Assembly: GCF_000308455.1 (NCBI RefSeq)
Contig: NZ_BAFP01000081.1
Coordinates: forward strand, 1 to 64,000
Direction: 5' to 3'
DNA: 64,000 nucleotides
Source: Nocardia abscessus NBRC 100374
Lineage (GTDB): Bacteria > Actinomycetota > Actinomycetes > Mycobacteriales > Mycobacteriaceae
In this document: positions 58,499-64,000 of the stretch, piece by piece
How the letters are laid out: each line of letters opens with the position of its first letter
Position numbering within the stretch: position 1 is the stretch's first letter
Translations under genes and position numbers: made by a program
The notes under the pieces: generated by a model
Told to the model about the DNA's origin: nothing
Databases searched by the model: none
The model's input: only the letters and a program-made list of their open reading frames with translations

Positions 58499-59977
58499 TT
58501 ATCGCTGGGCCGCGCTGGGCAATTCACGATGCCGGATCCGACGGGACGCATGAGAAGCTCTGCGCGACCGAGCTATCCGCTCGATCCCCGACAGATCGCG
58601 GCGCACCACATGGTTTCGGTCGGCGAGTGATCCCAGGCTGTAGCGTGACTGCAGCCCGAACAGCTGGGTTCGGGTACGGGCGCTCCAGCGCCGAGCGGCT
58701 GCCGTGCGAGTGGTCTGGAACGTGACCATGTACCCGCCCTCGTACAGCCGCAGCAGCGAGTATCCAGCCGGGTATTCCTTGATCGAGGCCACTTCCAGGA
58801 ACTCGACCGGAATGGGGGTGTCCGGGCGCGTGCGTCGATTGCGGTGCGTGTGCCCGCTGTGGTGCAGAAACACCCCTGGGGAGCGCCCGTAGAGTTGGTG
58901 CACGATCGACGCGTCCCGCCGGTTGAGCACGAAACCGGGGCCGCCGAGATTACCCGTCGCCGACTCTCTGGTCACCGGGTGATGGCCGAAAATCAGTGTC
59001 GGCTGGTCGGGCTCGTCACGCAGCAGTGCGCGCAGGCGAGACATCTGCTCGGCGTCGATGCGCCCGCCGGAGCCGTCGAGATCGGTGGTGTCCAGACCGA
59101 TCACGCGCAGTCCGTCCAAGTCGTAGCTGAACAGTCGCTGCCGGGGCAGGAAGTGCGCGCCCCAGCAGTCGTGGTGCGCGGTTCCCGCCAGTCGCGGACC
59201 CGCCTGCCAGTCGGCGCCGACTCGCGGCCGGTCGTGATTACCGCGGCACAGCAACAGGTCTCGGCCGATGTGGCCCCAATTATCGAGCCGGCGCCGCAGA
59301 TTGCGACATTCGCTCGGCGTTCCGTCACTGGTGAGGTCGCCTGCCAGCACCAGGTGGTCGACGTCGCGATCCGGCTCGCGCACGTCGGTCAGCAGCGCGT
59401 CCAGCATCACCTCCGGATACGGGGCCATTCCCGGCTCCTGCCGGACACCGGTCGGCAGTGCGGCCACGATCTGGCCGCTCACCTCCTCGCCGAAGTGCAA
59501 GTCGTTGGCCAGCGCGAGAGTGCGCAGCAGCCGCCCCGGCGGCGGGGTGAGCATGCGGAACTCGTGTCTCTGCTCGTCATCCCACCAGCGCGTCGTCGAA
59601 CCGGACACTGCCCGCACGCCTCCCGAGCGGGCCTCCAACCGGTACGGCCGGCCGGGTTCGAGCCCGGTGACTTCGACGTAGTGGAAGGCGGTGGGTGTGG
59701 CGTCGGAGTGCACGACCGGCAGCGGTCTGCGCGAATCCGCCGGCCCGAGAGCGAGTTCGGTGTCCGCCGCGACAGGCCGCCATCGCCCGATCGGATCCGC
59801 AGCGGCGGTCGTCCAGCTGACCGCCACCGACCGATCGCTCACCGTGATGATCTCCAGATCACTGGCTGTCATCGCAAACGATCGGGACGCCAGCAGCGCG
59901 AATCCGCCTACCGGAAGCGCGGCCGCTGCGGCGAGCGCGGTGAGCACGGTCCTGCGGGATGGGTCCTGGTAGACCAT
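58499..59977 (-). CDS. Tat-exported calcineurin-like metallophosphatase
   Basis: A 492-residue protein from the ATG at 59977 behind AGGGG. Twin-arginine signal: PSRRTVLTALAAAAALPVGG. A Fn3-like beta domain follows (about 35-145). The metallophosphatase core then has NDLHFG (first metal ligand), LVLAGDLTSDG, CRGNHDRP, FGHHPVTR and HHSGHTHRN, all five family motifs. In the first motif the usual DxH reads D-L-H. The protein should act outside the membrane on phosphoesters, nucleotides or cell-wall phosphates. The C-terminal 80 residues are basic. Confidence 0.92.
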   Translation of the reverse strand: MVYQDPSRRTVLTALAAAAALPVGGFALLASRSFAMTASDLEIITVSDRSVAVSWTTAAADPIGRWRPVAADTELALGPADSRRPLPVVHSDATPTAFHYVEVTGLEPGRPYRLEARSGGVRAVSGSTTRWWDDEQRHEFRMLTPPPGRLLRTLALANDLHFGEEVSGQIVAALPTGVRQEPGMAPYPEVMLDALLTDVREPDRDVDHLVLAGDLTSDGTPSECRNLRRRLDNWGHIGRDLLLCRGNHDRPRVGADWQAGPRLAGTAHHDCWGAHFLPRQRLFSYDLDGLRVIGLDTTDLDGSGGRIDAEQMSRLRALLRDEPDQPTLIFGHHPVTRESATGNLGGPGFVLNRRDASIVHQLYGRSPGVFLHHSGHTHRNRRTRPDTPIPVEFLEVASIKEYPAGYSLLRLYEGGYMVTFQTTRTAAARRWSARTRTQLFGLQSRYSLGSLADRNHVVRRDLSGIERIARSRRASHASRRIRHRELPSAAQR

Positions 59978-60208
59978 CGCAACCCCTGACGTCGGTCTCG
60001 CCGATGCCTCGGCGGACTCGACGTTATCGAGGCAACCGTGCCGTCCCGTGAACAACGGTTGAGCGGTGCCGGTCGGTTGGCCGCCGGTTTCCTGAATAGG
60101 CCACTGCCCGCGTCGATCGCAGTTCACGGTCCATTCGATCGGGATCGCCGGACTTGATGCCCACCGCTCATCGCGCTCGGTGGTGCGGCCGCGGTGGCCG
60201 CCTCCGCG

Positions 60209-60397
60209 TCACGCCACCCGGAACGCTCGCCGGTAGGCGCCCGGCGTCGTGCCCACCTGCCTACGGAAGCGGCGGCGCAGGTTGACCGCGGAGTTGAGGG
60301 CGACGCGGACCGCGATCGCCTCCACCGGCAGGTCCGTCTGCTCCAGCAAGCTGCGTGCCTCGGCAGCGAGATAGACCAGGTTCAGGCCGGATTCCGG
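60209..60397 (-). pseudogene. AraC/GlxA-type regulator, C-terminal remnant
   Basis: A 62-codon minus frame reads LLEQTDLPVEAIAVRVALNS then VNLRRRFRRQVGTTPGAYRRAFRVA and a stop: the second helix-turn-helix of a GlxA/FtrA-like AraC regulator. A stop codon lies immediately upstream, and the DJ-1-like sensor domain is missing. It is therefore a broken gene. The following 170 bases show nothing that continues it. Confidence 0.7.
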
Positions 60398-60570
60398 TCA
60401 GCATGTCGTCGGGAAGCACGCACCTACCCCCGAATATCGCCTCCCTGAGCACAATTCGCGTCGGCAGCTACCGCGAGCCGTCGCGATGCTACGTTGGGAT
60501 CCGACGTTCACCGGAGTGCGCGAGACGAGCACCGCGTGGCATCTGGAGTCCGCGACGACGGGGAGAGATT

Positions 60571-60963
60571 GTGGTGGAGCCTGCGCAGCGGGATGCCCTT
60601 CGAGTAAGCGGCGGCTTGGCGTACGTGTGCCGGAATCTGCCTGAGATCCGCAGCCTGCTCCGAGATGACGGCCGTGACCCGTCCACCCCACTGCAACAGC
60701 TGCTCGCTCGCGCGCAATCCGGTGAGTCGCCCGCCATTTCGCCCCTACTCGACGCGGTGCACTCCTCGCTCCAGCAGGCCGGTGACGCCCGCGGGATCTT
60801 CGGAAACCTACGCGGTATGGCAGGCGTCGGGCTGCGCCCGATCGAAATCGTCTACCGGTGTCCCAACGCGCTGTGCACCGGCCGTCAGGACGACGAGGTC
60901 GGTGCGGAAACTCCCCGGTGTGCCGTCACAGACCGGGAACTGATCAGGGATACGAAGCGCTGA
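60571..60963 (+). CDS. Small Cys-bearing protein, zinc-ribbon-like tail
   Basis: A 130-residue protein from the GTG at 60571, which has GGGGAGA upstream. The helical N-terminal part is followed by IEIVYRCPNALCTGR and a later PRCAVTDREL, i.e. Cys-X4-Cys and a third Cys, possibly a degenerate zinc ribbon. Its TGA is directly followed by the ATG of a membrane protein, so the two form an operon. I do not recognise a family. Such small Cys proteins occur in actinobacterial conflict-type operons, which is only a hint. Confidence 0.65.
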   Translation: MVEPAQRDALRVSGGLAYVCRNLPEIRSLLRDDGRDPSTPLQQLLARAQSGESPAISPLLDAVHSSLQQAGDARGIFGNLRGMAGVGLRPIEIVYRCPNALCTGRQDDEVGAETPRCAVTDRELIRDTKR

Positions 60964-61908
60964 ATGGGCGGCCTGTGGAGCGAACTCGGCAAGAAGCTCG
61001 CCGAGCGATGGGTCTCGTTGCTGGTACTGCCCGGCGCGCTCTACCTGGCGATCGCCGCGATCGCGGTATTCCTCGGGCAGGCACACGCGCTCGATATCGG
61101 CCTCCTCGTCCGCAAGATCGGCGCCGCTGCCGCGAATCCGACGGTGTCGAGCGCCGGTGGTCAGGCCATTCTGCTGGTCGCGATATTGGCGGGCGCGACA
61201 GTGGCGGGCCTGCTCGTCCAGGCGATCGGCACGGTCGTCGAGCGGGTCGTGCTCGCCGCGGATTGGCAGAGCTGGCCGCGGCCGCTCTCGACGGTGGCCG
61301 CCCGCGTGGTGAATCGACGGCAGCGCCGGTGGAAAGCGGCGCACACGCGCTACCACGAGCAGGATCGGCGTGCTCTGGCGCCGAACCCCGCCGACCGTCC
61401 GGATCCGGCCGTCCGGCATCGAGCGGCCCGCGACAGGTCCAGGATCTCGGTCGAGGAACCCGAGCGCCCGACCTGGAGCGGTGACCGGATTCATGCCGCG
61501 GCACTGCGCCTCGACCGCGACTACCACCTCGACCTCGCCACGGTGTGGCCGTTCACCTGGCTCGTGCTGCCGGATGTGGCCCGCGACCAGGTCACCCAGA
61601 CCCGTGCCGGCCTCACGCGGGCATCGAATCTCACCGCGTGGTCAGCGCTGTATCTCCCGCTGGGCGTGCGTTGGTGGCCCGCGTTCGTGATCGCGGTCCT
61701 CGTCGCCGCATCGGCGCGCAATCGCATCCGCGCCTCGGTGGACGCCTACGCTCAAGCCCTGGAGGCCACCACCCGCCTGTATGCCACCACCCTGGCCGGT
61801 GAGCTCGGCATCGGCCACACCGGTTCGCTCACCAAGGAACTCGGCGGCGCGCTCACCCGTGCGCTCCGCGCGTCGCCGCTGCCGCCGCCGGACCCATCGC
61901 CGCGGTAG
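60964..61908 (+). CDS. Membrane protein paired with the Cys-bearing protein
   Basis: A 314-residue protein beginning MGGLWSELGKKLAERWVSLL. Hydrophobic segments lie at about 17-38 and 72-95, and again near 228-250 (LYLPLGVRWWPAFVIAVLVAASA). Between them is a basic, Arg/Pro-rich soluble part (about 115-180). The C-terminal helix (about 255-290) is amphipathic. Start and upstream stop codon are adjacent, so translation is coupled. The function is unknown; it probably forms a unit with the 130-residue protein. Confidence 0.75.
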   Translation: MGGLWSELGKKLAERWVSLLVLPGALYLAIAAIAVFLGQAHALDIGLLVRKIGAAAANPTVSSAGGQAILLVAILAGATVAGLLVQAIGTVVERVVLAADWQSWPRPLSTVAARVVNRRQRRWKAAHTRYHEQDRRALAPNPADRPDPAVRHRAARDRSRISVEEPERPTWSGDRIHAAALRLDRDYHLDLATVWPFTWLVLPDVARDQVTQTRAGLTRASNLTAWSALYLPLGVRWWPAFVIAVLVAASARNRIRASVDAYAQALEATTRLYATTLAGELGIGHTGSLTKELGGALTRALRASPLPPPDPSPR

Positions 61909-61989
61909 TCGCCCGTTACCTTCTTCGTGGCCCTGCAAACGAGGCGACGGTCGCCGAGCCCGGTACGACTTCTTGCCCGAATCGGCTTT

Positions 61990-62580
61990 TCATCCACCGT
62001 CCCGATCGCCTGCGGGCAAGCGGCAGCCGATGGTCGCGGTGATCGTCATCGACCGGGTATCGGCGAAGACCGACACCTCGGTATTGCTGTCCCACTCCGC
62101 GCCGTCACCGCCCTCGAAGGTGACGTGCCGGTCCGGCGACGAGGCGCTGCCGGGCAGCATGTCCGTCGCGCCGGCGGACGCGGCCAGCGCACGCGCCGTC
62201 TCCTGAAACCCGGGCCACGCCTCCTCGGCAACCGAACCATCGGCTCGGTAGCGCGGTAGGACGACGCGTCTGCCGCCGGTGTGCGCGTATGGGCCGTAAC
62301 AGGGCCCGAGCGCGCGGTCCTCGCTTCGGCTCCACCGCAGCGCCGGTTCGATCGCCGACGCGGCGGCCGCGATCCGCTCGACGACCGACGCCATCTGTTG
62401 TTCCGCCACCTCGGAGGACGGCAAATCGGCCAATTCGGCGGTAGCGGCGGCTATTTCCTCCGCAGAAGGCGGCGGGGCGGGCTCACCGAGCAGAGTCGCG
62501 CATCCGCTCGCCGTCAGCGCCGCGACCACCAGCACGGCAGGACGGCGCAATACGACGAGCGGCCGTCGCGATCCGGTCAT
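61990..62580 (-). CDS. LppA-like lipoprotein
   Basis: A 196-residue protein from the ATG at 62580 behind GGGAGGTGGCG. The lipoprotein signal ends VVAALTASGCATL, giving a lipidated Cys at about residue 27. The mature part contains GPCYGPYAHTGGRRVVLPRY and a final ITATIGCRLP, two Cys that may pair. This fits the LppA/LppV group of mycolic-acid actinobacteria, which has no known role. It converges with the membrane gene on the plus strand. Confidence 0.8.
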   Translation of the reverse strand: MTGSRRPLVVLRRPAVLVVAALTASGCATLLGEPAPPPSAEEIAAATAELADLPSSEVAEQQMASVVERIAAAASAIEPALRWSRSEDRALGPCYGPYAHTGGRRVVLPRYRADGSVAEEAWPGFQETARALAASAGATDMLPGSASSPDRHVTFEGGDGAEWDSNTEVSVFADTRSMTITATIGCRLPAGDRDGG

Positions 62581-62647
62581 CGCCACCTCCCACGCTTCCG
62601 GCAGTCGCACAGAAGCCCCGATCCTATTCGGGATCCAGGGTGGTAGT

Positions 62648-63892
62648 TCAGAGCCGGCCGACGATCCGTTCGGGGGTGACCCGCACGGTGACCATCGGGA
62701 TGTCGCCGTAGGTGGCCGCGGCGTCGGGATTGGATTCCGCGTAGGTCGCGCCGGTGTACTTCAGCGACAGCCGATCTCGCAGTTCGTGACCGCCCTCGAC
62801 CAGGGTGGCGGTGCCGTGGATCGCGGCGTAGGTGTAGGGCTGCTCGGGCGGGCTGACCAGTACGCTGACTCGCGCGTCACGCCGCAGGTTGCGCTCCTTG
62901 CGACTGCCCGCGCCCACCGCGAAGAGAACGTCGTCGCCGTCGCGAAGAATCCACACCACCGACTGATGCGGGCTGCCGTCGGGCTGGATCGTGGCGACGG
63001 TGGCGAACACCGGCGAATCGAGGACCTGCCGCAATCGGGCCTCGGACACACCGAGCGCCGCTGATTGCAGCCGGCCGAGCAGGCCCGTCGTCTCGCGGTA
63101 CAGTCGCGCCGCCGCCGCGGTATCGAAGGCGGGCCCGTGCACGTCCAACTGCTCGCCCTGCACGATCGCGGTGAGTGCGTCGCCCGGCGGGTTGTCCAGT
63201 ACAGCCAGAATGGGTCCGATCGCCGTGTCCACCGATTGCGCGGTGCTGCGCAGTGTTTCGATCCGGGCCGCCATCTCGGCGTCGTAGTCGCCGGACAGCG
63301 CGGTGTTCACCACCCCGGGATGCAGCAACACGTACCGCACCCTGGCCGATGCCGGCCGGCGCGCGAACTCGATGCCGAGCAGATCGTTGAGCTGGCCGCC
63401 CTGGGTGAGGGCACGCATACCGTGGTAATCGCGCTCGTGACCGAGGTCGTCCCAGCGGATCTCGCTCGTACCGCTGCCCGGACCGCCCACGTTCACGATG
63501 ACCGGGTTCTCGGCCCTGTTCAGCAGGTCGATCAGTTCGTAGCTGAGCACGAATCGGCTCAGGTAGAACAGCGCGAAGGTGTACTCGAACCCTTCCGCGG
63601 TGACGAGCCGATCGGACCGGTAGTGCCGGGCACACAGCACCAGGGCGTCCAGCGTCGTGAACCGGGCCCGGATGGCGTCGATGGCACCGCGCGTGTCACC
63701 GATGGAACTCAGATCCGTCGGCACGAAATGCGCCCGACCTTCCGCACCCAGCGCAGCAGCGGCGTCGAGAAACTCCTTACCTTTCACCGGGTTTCGCCCG
63801 ATGACCAAAACGGCATCTCCTTCGGCCAGCCGCTCGAGGGCGACAGCCCGCCCGATACCGTCGGTCCCACCCGCGACAACAACATGCTTCAT
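62648..63892 (-). CDS. SDR-PPOX fusion protein
   Basis: A 414-residue fusion. Residues 1-270 are short-chain-dehydrogenase-like: VVVAGGTDGIGRAVALERL (cofactor loop) and VIVNVGGPGSGT. At the catalytic YxxxK position the sequence reads ALTQGGQLNDLL where relatives have AYxxSKxANxL, so Tyr and Lys are both missing. Residues about 280-414 are a PPOX/F420-type split barrel: LDSPVFATVATIQPDGSPHQ, VVWILRDGDDVLFAV, RKERNLRRDARVSVLV. The PPOX half may bind F420 or FMN. The SDR half might only bind nucleotide. I know of no characterised enzyme with this combination. Confidence 0.85.
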   Translation of the reverse strand: MKHVVVAGGTDGIGRAVALERLAEGDAVLVIGRNPVKGKEFLDAAAALGAEGRAHFVPTDLSSIGDTRGAIDAIRARFTTLDALVLCARHYRSDRLVTAEGFEYTFALFYLSRFVLSYELIDLLNRAENPVIVNVGGPGSGTSEIRWDDLGHERDYHGMRALTQGGQLNDLLGIEFARRPASARVRYVLLHPGVVNTALSGDYDAEMAARIETLRSTAQSVDTAIGPILAVLDNPPGDALTAIVQGEQLDVHGPAFDTAAAARLYRETTGLLGRLQSAALGVSEARLRQVLDSPVFATVATIQPDGSPHQSVVWILRDGDDVLFAVGAGSRKERNLRRDARVSVLVSPPEQPYTYAAIHGTATLVEGGHELRDRLSLKYTGATYAESNPDAAATYGDIPMVTVRVTPERIVGRL

Positions 63893-63932
63893 AGCATCGA
63901 AGCTAACGCATCAGTCCATCACTGTCATCAAA

Positions 63933-63954
63933 TGAGTACATAAATTTGAACTCA
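63933..63954. promoter_or_regulatory. Imperfect 22-bp palindrome upstream of the SDR-PPOX gene
   Basis: TGAGT and ACTCA flank a 12-base AT-rich centre (16 of 22 positions symmetric). It lies 41 bases before the fusion gene start, in the only AT-rich tract at this end of the window. It is an operator candidate; a divergent regulator gene may lie beyond the window. Confidence 0.45.
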
Positions 63955-64000
63955 CTGGTAAGCGAAGCGGCCCCCCGAGTTATCGACCTATCGCCGATAC

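Overview
The window is about 70% GC and reads as chromosome of a mycolic-acid actinomycete, most likely Nocardia or a close relative. The reasons are the many GTG/TTG starts, MmpL export, two predicted F420-linked enzymes, a GT87-type mannosyltransferase, an ECF41/SigJ sigma factor, LppA-like and gly-zipper secreted proteins, and a dense set of TetR/MarR/MerR regulators. No rRNA, tRNA or CRISPR array was seen. The genus is an inference.

Layout. 1-171: 5' end of an exported protein cut by the window edge. 0.6-20 kb: a biosynthetic locus. A TetR and a StrR/ParB-type activator are divergent around a perfect palindrome, and the activator gene carries a near-consensus StrR operator inside its own coding sequence. 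Six co-directional genes follow: MmpL exporter, F420-dependent ketoreductase resembling the mycobacterial phthiodiolone ketoreductase, a 2093-residue reducing PKS (KS-AT-DH-ER-KR-ACP, Mas-like), an AvrD-family protein (the syringolide elicitor enzyme family), a P-loop kinase-like protein and a methyltransferase. The flank holds an NB-ARC/LuxR regulator, a StyA-like flavin monooxygenase and a P450 that lacks the ExxR arginine.

20-35.7 kb: mostly housekeeping and regulation. It contains a TPP riboswitch with a CytX transporter, DUF72 and LOG-like genes, a ribbon-helix-helix toxin-antitoxin pair, a two-component system with a DUF4173 membrane protein, MarR/MFS and TetR/lipase divergent pairs with visible operators, and a copper/haem set (PCu(A)C lipoprotein overlapping a Tat-exported Dyp peroxidase).

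36-44 kb: a tightly packed minus-strand redox operon. It encodes a Dyp peroxidase, a bicovalent-flavin BBE-type oxidase, a small subunit and GMC large subunit of a predicted [3Fe-4S] dehydrogenase, a VioB-type ferritin-like protein and an ABM monooxygenase, with a small DUF6400 protein encoded alongside on the opposite strand. I do not recognise it as a described system. Its upstream edge abuts the right end of a decayed IS6110-like (IS3) element.

45-64 kb: small regulatory modules. These are a dual-MerR (TioE-like) regulator with an erythromycin-esterase-type protein, a TetR with tandem operators and two membrane genes, a PAS-ANTAR protein, an ECF41 sigma factor sharing a double-headed promoter with wrbA, GT87 mannosyltransferase, a Tat-exported metallophosphatase, two gene remnants (methyltransferase and AraC tails), a Cys-rich/membrane gene pair, an LppA-like lipoprotein and an SDR-PPOX fusion.
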